This document shows, in pieces, positions 11,265-18,469 of a DNA stretch of 35,810 nucleotides. The DNA lies in the NCBI GenBank assembly GCA_015657675.1, contig JACDQI010000059.1, positions 1 to 35,810 on the forward strand. The letters are read 5' to 3'. Source of the DNA: Devosia sp. Its GTDB lineage: Bacteria > Pseudomonadota > Alphaproteobacteria > Rhizobiales > Devosiaceae. Under the pieces are notes generated by a model. It searched no databases. It saw nothing but the letters and a program-made list of their open reading frames with translations, and was not told the DNA's origin. Position 1 is the first letter of the stretch, and the number at the start of each line of letters is the position of its first letter. A program made the translations under genes and the position numbers.

Positions 11265-11406
11265 GAAAAACCTCGCTCTGCTGCTGATGCGCGGCTCGCT
11301 AGCATCAGAGCACACAGGGCACAACACTTAAGTCGCGTTGCGCCACCCGCCCCCTCGACGCTCTTGCCCCGGCCGGTTAGCTTCCCCGCACGGGACGAGG
11401 ACACCA

Positions 11407-12654
11407 ATGACCACCATCAGCCACAACTGGGCCGAGCATGTCGCTTTCGGCGCGAGCGCCGTACACTTTCCAACCAGCGTCGCCGAACTGCAGCAGATCG
11501 TGCGCAGCGCGACCAAACTCCGCGTCGTCGGCGCCCGCCACTCCTTCAATGCCATCGCCGATACGTCAGGGGCGCTCATCTCGCTACACAACTTGCCGCG
11601 CAGCATCGAGATCGACGCCGCCAGCAAGACCGTGCGCATTGATGCCGGCGTCACCTATGCCGAGCTTTCTCCGGTGCTCGACGCCGCCGGCTGGGCCCTC
11701 TTCAACCTGCCCTCGATCCCCGATTTCACGGTGGTCGGCGCAGTATCCACCGCAACCCACGGTTCGGGCGACGGCAACCGCAACCTGGCGTCCAGCGTCG
11801 CGGCGCTCGAGCTCGTCACCGCCTCGGGTGACCTGCTGACCATCCGGCGCGGCGATGCTGATTTCGACGGCGCCGTCATCGCCCTTGGCGCGCTCGGCGT
11901 CGTCACCGCGCTGACCCTCGATCTGGTACCGCGCTTCGACATCTATCAGAACGTCTACCACCACCTGCCCTTCGATACCGTGGTCGACAATTTCGACGCC
12001 CTGATGGGCTCCGCCTATAGCGTCAGCCTCTTCACCCACTGGCAGGGCGACATCGTCGATCAGGCGTGGCTGAAGCACCGCGCCCCCAATCCGCCCGCGC
12101 CCTTCTTCGGTGGCCGCGCCGCGCCGGGGGAATCGAGCCCGGTCTGGAACAAGGAGCCCTACGGCACCACGGCCCAACTCGGCGTTCCAGGCACTTGGTA
12201 CGACCGGCTGCCGCATGCCCGCATCGGCGCCATCCCGGCCGTCGGCTACGAGTTCCAGTCCGAGTACTTCGTCTCGCGAGCCAACGCGCCGGCCGCCATG
12301 CGAGCGCTCAAGGCCGTTCAGGACAAACTCCATCCCGCCCTCGTTGTCTCGGAAGTCCGCAGTGTTGCCGCAGACACGGGCTGGCTCAGCACCAATGCCG
12401 GCGCCGACAGTATCGGCTTCCACTTCTCGCTCGAGCGCGACTGGACCTCGGTCAAGGCGGCTCTGCTGGTGATCGAGACCGCCCTCGCGCCCTTTGCGCC
12501 GCGCCCGCATTGGGGCAAGCTCTTCGTCATGCCTGCGCGCGAGGTGATGAGCCGCTATCCGCGCCTCGGCGACTTCCATGCCCTCGCCACGCGGCTTGAT
12601 CCGACTGGCAAATTCCGTAACGCTTTCGTCGACGAGTTCGTCTTCGGCGCCTGA
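11407..12654 (+). CDS. aldO: Alditol oxidase-like FAD-dependent oxidoreductase
   Basis: This 415-residue protein follows Streptomyces AldO along its length. It starts with the FAD-binding half: VVGARHSFNAIADTSG carries His45, matching the histidine that binds FAD covalently in AldO. STATHGSGDGNRNLASSV and GALGVVTALTLDLVP follow. The C-terminal half includes YSVSLFTHWQ, FQSEYFV and RPHWGKLFVMPAREV, ending DPTGKFRNAFVDEFV. AldO oxidises sugar alcohols such as xylitol or sorbitol at C1 and passes electrons to oxygen, giving peroxide; the substrate here is inferred only. No signal peptide is present. The ATG at 11407 has a GACGAGGA ribosome site. It is divergent from purH, and the SEL1 gene follows 29 bases downstream. 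Confidence 0.85.
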   Translation: MTTISHNWAEHVAFGASAVHFPTSVAELQQIVRSATKLRVVGARHSFNAIADTSGALISLHNLPRSIEIDAASKTVRIDAGVTYAELSPVLDAAGWALFNLPSIPDFTVVGAVSTATHGSGDGNRNLASSVAALELVTASGDLLTIRRGDADFDGAVIALGALGVVTALTLDLVPRFDIYQNVYHHLPFDTVVDNFDALMGSAYSVSLFTHWQGDIVDQAWLKHRAPNPPAPFFGGRAAPGESSPVWNKEPYGTTAQLGVPGTWYDRLPHARIGAIPAVGYEFQSEYFVSRANAPAAMRALKAVQDKLHPALVVSEVRSVAADTGWLSTNAGADSIGFHFSLERDWTSVKAALLVIETALAPFAPRPHWGKLFVMPAREVMSRYPRLGDFHALATRLDPTGKFRNAFVDEFVFGA

Positions 12655-12683
12655 CCATCATTGCCGTACCAAAGGTTTCTCGT

Positions 12684-13838
12684 ATGCGTCCCGCCTCCGC
12701 ACTGCTCGCCCTGACTTTGGCCGCCACTCTGCTCTCGACCGCACCGCTGCGGGCCCAGGAAGCGAGCGAACTGATCCGCAAATGCGCCGAGCTGGCCAGC
12801 AGCTCGGCCGACAACCAGCGCCCGGAGGGAGTGATCGGCGTCAGCCGCGATGCGCTCGATGCCGCAGCTGCCGTGCCCGCCTGCGAGGCAGCGTTCGCTG
12901 CCGCGCCGGAGGATGCAGGCACGGCCTTCAATCTGGGGCGGGCGTTGTCGGCGAAGGGCGAGGAGGCTGACCTGCCGCGCATGGCTGAGCTCTACAAGCA
13001 GGCAGCCGACCGCGGCTATGTCGTCGGCCACATCAATTACGGGCAGGCGCTTGAGCTGGGCCTTGGCGTTGCCATCGATTACCCGACGGCAGTGACCTAC
13101 TACCGGCAGGCCGCAGAAGCCGGGCACCCGGTGGGCCAATACAATTTCGCTCTGATGCTCGATGCCGGACGTGGCATTGCGCAAGACTATGCCGCCGCGG
13201 CCCAATGGTATGAACGCGCCGTCGATCAGGGCGACAGCACCGCCATGCTCAATCTCGGTCTGCTCTACGACTCCGGCCATGGCGTGCCGCAGGATTATGC
13301 CAAGGCCCGCGCGCTTTACGAGCAGTCTGCCGAACTGGGCGAGCCCGGCGCGCTCACCAATCTGGGCTGGCTGGTCGATCGCGGCCTGGGCGGCTTTGCC
13401 AAGGATCCGGTCAAGGCCAATGAGTACTACCGTCAGGCCGCTGACGCCGGCGATCCGCAGGGAATGAACAATCTGGGCGAAAGCCTGCTCATCGGCGAAG
13501 GCATCGGCAGGGACGAGGCAGCTGGCCTCGCACTGATCCAGCAAGCCTATGACGAAGGCAACGACATGGCGGCCCACAACTTCGCCAAGTTCTACGCCAG
13601 CGGCCAGCGCGTCGCCGCCGACCCCGGTAAGGCAGCCAGCTTTTATCTCGAAGCGCTGATCCGCAATTCCGACGACGCGCAGATCGACCTCTTCGACAAG
13701 GCCGGCGCCGAGCTGCCGCCCGAGGTTCTCGCGGCCATCTATGCCGAAATGGCCAAACGCGGCATGACGGTGACGCCCGAAGCCGGCAGGCTCTCGGACG
13801 CCGCCATCACCGCACTGAAGGCGACTGTAGAACCGTAA
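12684..13838 (+). CDS. Secreted SEL1-repeat (TPR-like) protein
   Basis: The protein has 384 residues and a clear signal peptide (MRPASALLALTLAATLLSTAPLRA, probable cleavage before QEAS). From about residue 75 to 320 it is built of 36-residue SEL1 units, recognisable by repeated A..GD..A..NLG.LY..G.GV..DY..A..WY..A patterns such as YNFALMLDAGRGIAQDY and LNLGLLYDSGHGVPQDY. Such helical solenoids mediate protein-protein contacts; no enzyme motif is visible. The signal peptide suggests a periplasmic place. It follows the alditol oxidase gene by 29 bases and may be co-transcribed, but there is no known functional link. It converges on the regulator gene at 13855. Confidence 0.85.
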   Translation: MRPASALLALTLAATLLSTAPLRAQEASELIRKCAELASSSADNQRPEGVIGVSRDALDAAAAVPACEAAFAAAPEDAGTAFNLGRALSAKGEEADLPRMAELYKQAADRGYVVGHINYGQALELGLGVAIDYPTAVTYYRQAAEAGHPVGQYNFALMLDAGRGIAQDYAAAAQWYERAVDQGDSTAMLNLGLLYDSGHGVPQDYAKARALYEQSAELGEPGALTNLGWLVDRGLGGFAKDPVKANEYYRQAADAGDPQGMNNLGESLLIGEGIGRDEAAGLALIQQAYDEGNDMAAHNFAKFYASGQRVAADPGKAASFYLEALIRNSDDAQIDLFDKAGAELPPEVLAAIYAEMAKRGMTVTPEAGRLSDAAITALKATVEP

Positions 13839-13854
13839 AGCGCGAGACCGGCGG

Positions 13855-14769
13855 CTAGGCCGCGGCCTCTTCGAAAGAGTCTGCGCCCGCGGAAATCCGC
13901 GCCAGCGTGCTGGTGAGCAGATAGCTGAACCAGGCGAGGTCGACCGCCATCCAGTGGTCGGCCAGCGCCACGAAGCGCGGGGTGCAGACCAGCACGTGGC
14001 CGCCCGTGCCGACCGGCTCGACCAGCCCAAGCTGCTCGGCCAGTTCGAGACTGTTGCGCACCGATGCGCGCGATACGCCATAGCGCTTGGACATATCGCC
14101 GAGCGGCGCCGAGGCATGCGTGACCCCCGCGGCATCGGTCTGCATTGTCTGCACCAGATGCGCAAAGATCAGGTAGCCGAACTCGCGCTTGAACAGCGCG
14201 CCGATCTCGGGCGACGCTTCGAGCATGGTGAAGCGGTGCTTGAAATAGGTGTCGACCAGCGCCCGGGCCATGCCGGTGAGCACTCCCGGCCGCTGCGCCA
14301 GCTCGGCCGGATCGCCCGGCAGCGCATCCACCAGCGCCAGCGCCTCAAAGAAGATCCCGATCGCCTGCTGGCCCATGGCCAAAAGCTCGGGCGTGGGATG
14401 GAACGGCCGCGCCCGCCGGTCCGGGCCGGGCGGGTCATAGGCGATCATCCCGGCGCGGTGATAGACCCGCACCATCAGCTTGGCCCAGCTGCGGCTGGCA
14501 AACGGCGTCCGGCCGATCGCCGCCAAAACGGTCGACGACGTCACCCCACCCTGCGCATTCCCGCTTTCAGCTAGGTCGTAGTAACAAAGGATCATCGCCA
14601 GCGTCGCATAGCGCGAGATCTGGCAGGCCAGCTTGGCGACCACCGGCTTGCCATCGACGACATCGAGGCCGACATGCGTGTGGCGGGCCTTGGCTGCCGC
14701 AAAACCGGGATGGGCCGCAATTTGCGCGGCATGAGCGTAAAGCGCCTCGCGGCTGAAACTGTCAGTCAT
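13855..14769 (-). CDS. Unidentified winged-helix-like regulator
   Basis: This 304-residue protein carries a helix-turn-helix-like segment near its C-terminus, LGDMSKRYGVSRASVRNSLELAEQLGLVEPVG. The pattern resembles MarR/GntR-type winged helices. An earlier region, GVTSSTVLAAIGRTPFASRSWAKLMVRVYHRAGMI, looks like a second winged helix. I do not recognise a named family and no ligand is implied. The ATG at 14767-14769 (MTDSFSREALYAHAAQ) was chosen over a start 49 codons upstream, whose residues are arginine-rich and look non-coding. A perfect palindrome at 14820-14831, about 50 bases upstream, may be its own operator. It is divergent from the ArsR gene. Confidence 0.65.
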   Translation of the reverse strand: MTDSFSREALYAHAAQIAAHPGFAAAKARHTHVGLDVVDGKPVVAKLACQISRYATLAMILCYYDLAESGNAQGGVTSSTVLAAIGRTPFASRSWAKLMVRVYHRAGMIAYDPPGPDRRARPFHPTPELLAMGQQAIGIFFEALALVDALPGDPAELAQRPGVLTGMARALVDTYFKHRFTMLEASPEIGALFKREFGYLIFAHLVQTMQTDAAGVTHASAPLGDMSKRYGVSRASVRNSLELAEQLGLVEPVGTGGHVLVCTPRFVALADHWMAVDLAWFSYLLTSTLARISAGADSFEEAAA

Positions 14770-14819
14770 TATCGGCAGCTGAAATAGGTTCGAAAGACGC
14801 CAAGCGGGCGCGTCGTCAC

Positions 14820-14831
14820 TTCGTATACGAA
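14820..14831. promoter_or_regulatory. Candidate operator palindrome TTCGTATACGAA
   Basis: A perfect 12-base palindrome TTCGTATACGAA lies between the divergent winged-helix and ArsR genes, about 50 bases before the former's ATG. A half-related TTCGAA occurs at about 14789-14794. The position suits autoregulation by the winged-helix protein. The evidence is symmetry and place only. Confidence 0.4.
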
Positions 14832-14918
14832 ACCTTAACGCGTCAACTCCAAAGCGCGTCGATCGTAAACGCCGGAGCCTCCACGAAATCCGGCCCCCTT
14901 GCATTCTCCAACTCATTC

Positions 14919-14948
14919 CATATACTGAACTACATGGTTCAGTATATG
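14919..14948. promoter_or_regulatory. ArsR operator: perfect 12-bp inverted repeat spanning the start codon
   Basis: Arms CATATACTGAAC (14919-14930) and GTTCAGTATATG (14937-14948) are exact reverse complements separated by 6 bases. The ArsR gene's ATG lies at 14934-14936, inside the spacer, and the right arm encodes residues 2-5 (VQYM). A dimeric ArsR repressor bound here would cover the start codon and probably the promoter, giving tight autorepression of the two-gene operon. The symmetry is seen directly; the binding is inferred. Confidence 0.75.
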
Positions 14949-15299
14949 CACACCCGCGTCGACGCCTCCTTTGCTGCCCTGTCGGACCCCACCCGGCGCG
15001 GCGTGCTGGAGCAGCTTGGCCGCTCGGATGCCTCGATCACCGAGCTGGCCGACAAATTCCATATGACCCTCACGGGCATGAAAAAGCATGTCAGCGTGCT
15101 CGAACAGGCCGGCCTCGTCACAACGCAGAAGGTCGGCCGGGTCCGCACCTGCCGGCTGGGCGAGAGCCGCCTCGAAGCCGAGGCCGCATGGCTCGAAAAC
15201 TATCGCCGGCTCTGGGCGGCGCGCTTTGAAGCGCTCGAGGCCGTGGTCGACCAACTCAAAGCCGAGGAGAATGCCGATGGGTCGCAAGATGCCGACTGA
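14934..15299 (+). CDS. ArsR-family transcriptional regulator
   Basis: This 121-residue protein is a winged helix of the ArsR/SmtB family: DASFAALSDPTRRGVLEQLG, then ITELADKFHMTLTGMKKHVSVLEQAGLVTTQKVGR with the recognition helix at about residues 47-58. It lacks the CxC motif of metal sensors and belongs to the subgroup paired with SRPBCC proteins. The first codons (MVQYM) lie within the perfect inverted repeat that is its likely operator. A second ATG at 14946 is possible, but MVQY-type starts are common in this subgroup. The 3' end overlaps the start of the SRPBCC gene by about 20 bases, so the two form one operon. The inducer is unknown. Confidence 0.9.
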   Translation: MVQYMHTRVDASFAALSDPTRRGVLEQLGRSDASITELADKFHMTLTGMKKHVSVLEQAGLVTTQKVGRVRTCRLGESRLEAEAAWLENYRRLWAARFEALEAVVDQLKAEENADGSQDAD

Positions 15300-15789
15300 G
15301 ACCGCGCCGAAGATCACAACAACCGACCGCCGGTCTGATCGCGAACTGGTGTTCACCCGCAGCTTCGATGCCCCGGCCCGGCTGATCTACAAGGCCTGGA
15401 CCACGCCCGACTTGTTGATGCGCTGGTGGACGCCGGCCTCCTTCGGCATCACCTTCATCTCCTGCGAGCTGGATGTGCGCCCCGGCGGGACATATCGCTT
15501 CGTCTTCGGCCACCCGAGTTCGGAGCAACCCATGGCATTTGTCGGCCGCTATCTCGAGGTCGAACCACCCCACCGGCTGGTCTGGACTAATGAAGAAGCC
15601 GAGGACGGCGCCATCAGCACGCTGACGCTGACCGAGGAAAACGGTCGTACCCATCTCGTCCTCGTCGACCTCTACCCCTCCAAGGAGGCGCTCGACGCCG
15701 CCATCGCCTCGGGCAGCACGGCCGGCTTTGACGAGCAGTTCCTACAGCTCGACGGGCTCATCCCCGAGTTCGCCGCGCTGGCCGGCTAG
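15277..15789 (+). CDS. SRPBCC (AHSA1/START-like) domain protein
   Basis: The protein has 170 residues and the AHSA1-type SRPBCC signature: LVFTRSFDAPARLIYKAWTTPDLLMRWWTP, then LDVRPGGTYRFVFG, YLEVEPPHRLVWTNEE and TLTEENGRTHLVL. The fold forms a deep hydrophobic ligand cavity. Members partnered with ArsR regulators are thought to bind or process small hydrophobic compounds, but the ligand is unknown. The ATG at 15277 is favoured by GAGGAG at 15264-15269; ATGs at 15271 and 15289 are possible. It overlaps the ArsR gene in a different frame, pointing to translational coupling. It converges on the MAPEG gene. Confidence 0.88.
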   Translation: MGRKMPTETAPKITTTDRRSDRELVFTRSFDAPARLIYKAWTTPDLLMRWWTPASFGITFISCELDVRPGGTYRFVFGHPSSEQPMAFVGRYLEVEPPHRLVWTNEEAEDGAISTLTLTEENGRTHLVLVDLYPSKEALDAAIASGSTAGFDEQFLQLDGLIPEFAALAG

Positions 15790-15829
15790 TCGCAGACCGC
15801 CCCTGTCATCGGGGAGCCGCCGCTGCCTG

Positions 15830-16300
15830 CTAAAGCTGGCCCATGCCATGGACCATCACGGCAATGGTCATGAACACGATGATCAACGAACCCAACGTCC
15901 AGAGCGTGGCGCGGACGTCATGGATCTGGGCGGTGAAATAGGCTGCGAAATGCAGGAGCCGCGACACCGCGTAGCCGTAGAGCAGCCATTGCGCCAGGAG
16001 CAGCGGCGGGCTGGTGAGGACATAGAGCCCACCGGCCACAAAAAAGAACGGCAGGTTCTCGAGGTCATTGTGCTGGATGCGCCGAACCCGCTCGACGCGC
16101 TCGTCGGGCAGCAGCTGGCTTGGATCGGGCGAAGGGTTGAGGGGCGTCTTCTTGAGGTCTTCGGGTGACCGGAAGCCGCTCTTAAACCGCATCATCTGCA
16201 CGACGGTCAGCCAGGACATCGCCACCGCCTTGAGCACCATCACCCCGGCGGCGAGGGCATAGGCAACAAACACCGGATTTTCGAAACTGAGGAGGGACAT
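15830..16300 (-). CDS. MAPEG-family membrane protein (microsomal glutathione S-transferase-like)
   Basis: This 156-residue protein has four hydrophobic segments (about residues 8-30, 83-101, 103-121 and 132-150) and the MAPEG signature ERVERVRRIQHNDLENLPFFFV. That motif marks microsomal glutathione S-transferase 1-type proteins, in which ERxxRxxxNDxEN-like residues bind glutathione. The likely role is glutathione conjugation or peroxide detoxification at the inner membrane; the substrate is unknown. The gene starts 113 bases from a divergent TetR gene with two palindromic operators between them, so it is probably repressed by that TetR protein. Confidence 0.88.
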   Translation of the reverse strand: MSLLSFENPVFVAYALAAGVMVLKAVAMSWLTVVQMMRFKSGFRSPEDLKKTPLNPSPDPSQLLPDERVERVRRIQHNDLENLPFFFVAGGLYVLTSPPLLLAQWLLYGYAVSRLLHFAAYFTAQIHDVRATLWTLGSLIIVFMTIAVMVHGMGQL

Positions 16301-16355
16301 GTCGCACCTTCCGCGAACGATAGGCTTTGCTGGTGCGGGCTTCTCAACCGGCTTG

Positions 16356-16392
16356 CTTACCAGTGGTAAGAATAATACTTACCATCGGTAAG
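16356..16392. promoter_or_regulatory. Two tandem TetR operators in the MAPEG/TetR divergent promoter
   Basis: Two 15-base palindromes with identical arms occur: CTTACCAGTGGTAAG at 16356-16370 and CTTACCATCGGTAAG at 16378-16392. Their centres are 22 bases apart, about two helical turns, so two dimers could bind on one face of the DNA. They lie between the divergent MAPEG and TetR genes and just ahead of the TetR ribosome site. Symmetry and position are seen; binding by the adjacent TetR protein is inferred. Confidence 0.75.
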
Positions 16393-16413
16393 TTGTCAAC
16401 AGGAGGCAAGGGC

Positions 16414-17034
16414 GTGGCCGGCAGGAGTCGAGTGACCCGCGAGGCAATTCTCGCCACCGCGGCGCGGATCATCACCCAGACCGGCGCGGCATCGCTGACC
16501 TTCCAGACGCTGGGCGAAACGCTGGGCGTCACCAAGCAGGCAATTATCTACTGGTTCCCCAGCAAGTCCGACCTGGCGCGCGAATTGATCGTTCCGGCCC
16601 TGGAACTGGAGGCAGACGCGGTCGCAACGGCTGTCGAAGGCGCCACCTCAGCACGGGACGCTATCGAGCTGTTCCTGCGCGCCCTAGTCGCTTTTCATAG
16701 CGCCGACCTCGGGCGCTTCCGCATGGTCTATGTCGCCGCGCAGTTCGACCCGGAAACCTGGCAGGTCTCCGAAGTGCCCAAGTTCAGCGACCGCATCCAT
16801 GCCGCAACCAGCCGGATGTATGGGGCACTGGAAGCGGTGCTGCAAAAGGCGCCGGATTTTGCCGATCCCGTCGGCGCCAGACGGGCCGCGGTGGCGACCC
16901 ACATGGCCGGCATCGGCGCCCTCACCATGCTCTCGCTCGCCGACGTTATAGACGACCCGCTGGCGCACCCCGCCGACGCGCTGGTCGACACGCTCGTCGC
17001 CCTCACGCTGGGGCAACTGCTCCGCCAGCTCTAG
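16414..17034 (+). CDS. TetR/AcrR-family transcriptional regulator
   Basis: This 206-residue protein has the N-terminal TetR helix-turn-helix: TREAILATAARIITQTGAASLTFQTLGETLGVTKQAIIYWFPSKSDL. The helical C-terminal part would bind an inducer that is unknown. The GTG at 16414 was chosen because a perfect AGGAGG lies at 16401-16406, seven bases away. A longer frame from 16327 would put the operators inside the coding region and begins with residues that do not fit the family. It is divergent from the MAPEG gene; with two palindromic operators between them it probably represses both. Confidence 0.9.
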   Translation: MAGRSRVTREAILATAARIITQTGAASLTFQTLGETLGVTKQAIIYWFPSKSDLARELIVPALELEADAVATAVEGATSARDAIELFLRALVAFHSADLGRFRMVYVAAQFDPETWQVSEVPKFSDRIHAATSRMYGALEAVLQKAPDFADPVGARRAAVATHMAGIGALTMLSLADVIDDPLAHPADALVDTLVALTLGQLLRQL

Positions 17035-17065
17035 GGGGTGGAGCTCCTCGCCTCACCCCAGCCAC

Positions 17066-17092
17066 CGTCATCCCCGGGCTCGACCCGGGGAC
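17066..17092. repeat. REP-like palindrome (CCCCGGG...CCCGGGG)
   Basis: A hairpin-forming unit with arms CCCCGGG (17072-17078) and CCCGGGG (17084-17090) follows GTCAT, between the convergent TetR and TMEM43 genes. The GTCATCCCCGGG...CCCGGGG form is a widespread intergenic repeat in alphaproteobacteria. It could also help end transcription from either side. Confidence 0.55.
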
Positions 17093-17118
17093 CAATGGCG
17101 CCGCGATGGCGGCTCAGA

Positions 17119-18312
17119 TCAAGTCGATGTCGTTGCAGCCGCTGCAGCGGCTGCCTTGCCTTTGGCGCGCGCCTTACCGAGCTGGATAATGCCGAACACC
17201 AGAGCGAACCCGACAGCGATGATGAGCAGCGACAGCAGCGGGCGATAGAACAGCCAGGCGGCCGCAATGGTCAGCGTACCGACAGTCAGGCCCCCGATCC
17301 AGGCGATGATGCCGGTGCCGAAGCCCACGATCGAGCCGAGAAAGGGAATGACACTGGCAATGACGCTGAGCGGGCCGGTGACGAGGCCAAAGCCGATGAC
17401 GAGCAACAGCACACCGACCCCACGGATGATCCAGGTGATGAGGTTGTTCTCATCCGCCGCCGCCTTGAACATGGCCGGCGCCGCGACGACGCCGCTATCG
17501 ACGAGCTGGAGCGTATCTCCAGCGTTGGTCTGGTAGGGCGCAAAGCTATCGCCCGACTGCTGGGCGATAACACTGATCTCGCCAAGCGGGACCAGCTGAT
17601 AGGCGATCCTGAGATCACCGACGCTCGGGGAAGCCGGATTGTAACCGGCGAAAATGACGCCATCGATCAGCGATACCGGCAGGCCCAGCGGGTTCGCGTC
17701 GGTGACGCCACCCAGATCAGCAGTCTTGATGGGATAGTCCTCAGCACCACCAACGCCGTCCAGCACGCTTTCGGTCAGCGCAAAGTCGCCGAGCGTGCCA
17801 TCATCGATCTGGAAGGTCTGGCTATCGAGCACCGCCTGCGGGTTCTGATGGTTTGCGGGCTGCTTGAATTCCGAGGAATCGACGCGCCCTTCCTTCCACT
17901 CTTTCTTGTAGGTGTAGGTGGTGACAGTCTCTTCCCCGCCGCCCAGCGTCGTCGTCTTCTCCGAGCTTTCCGACTCGACCCACTGGAACATTTCGACCTT
18001 GCGCACGAGCCGAATGCCTTCGGCTTCAATGCCGAAGGTGTCGTCGGTCAGCACCTGGCCGGTCACGACGGGACCAGTGACATGGATAAGTTTGCCTTCG
18101 TTGGCGGGGTCAATCGGCGCGTTTTCTACCAGCACCACGGCGCCCGCGCCTTCGGCCAGCGCCTTCTCCGTCTGGACGGCACGACCCTCGTTCCAGAACA
18201 GCAAACCGACCATGCCGACGATGAGCGCAAGCCCGATCAGCACGCCCGCAAAGGAATTGCCGATGCGGCTGAACCAGGACTGGTGGGTTCTGGTGGTAAA
18301 GCTGTCGCTCAT
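17119..18312 (-). CDS. TMEM43-family membrane protein
   Basis: This 397-residue protein fits the TMEM43 family (bacterial relatives of LUMA). One membrane segment lies near residues 22-42 (GVLIGLALIVGMVGLLFWNEGRAV), where the WNEGRAV motif is characteristic. A large soluble region follows, with EMFQWVES and YTYKKEWKEGRVDSSEFKQPANHQNP, both typical of the family. Three or four hydrophobic segments follow at the C-terminus (about 285-385), then an alanine/lysine tail. Function in bacteria is unknown; a membrane-organising role has been proposed for eukaryotic members. The ATG at 18310-18312 (MSDSFTTRTHQ) was preferred to one seven codons upstream. It stands alone. Confidence 0.85.
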   Translation of the reverse strand: MSDSFTTRTHQSWFSRIGNSFAGVLIGLALIVGMVGLLFWNEGRAVQTEKALAEGAGAVVLVENAPIDPANEGKLIHVTGPVVTGQVLTDDTFGIEAEGIRLVRKVEMFQWVESESSEKTTTLGGGEETVTTYTYKKEWKEGRVDSSEFKQPANHQNPQAVLDSQTFQIDDGTLGDFALTESVLDGVGGAEDYPIKTADLGGVTDANPLGLPVSLIDGVIFAGYNPASPSVGDLRIAYQLVPLGEISVIAQQSGDSFAPYQTNAGDTLQLVDSGVVAAPAMFKAAADENNLITWIIRGVGVLLLVIGFGLVTGPLSVIASVIPFLGSIVGFGTGIIAWIGGLTVGTLTIAAAWLFYRPLLSLLIIAVGFALVFGIIQLGKARAKGKAAAAAAATTST

Positions 18313-18469
18313 GCTCTGCGTCCCCGAGGGCAAAGAAAATGCGGGCTAGAGGCCGCCCAAAACGCCCCGCCCGCATGTGTTGAGCCCCGGCGTTAGTCCC
18401 AAGTCTCGGTAAAATCAACAGGTCCTTGCAAAGGCACACATTTGGCCTGCTGCCGAGAAGGTCGCGCCC

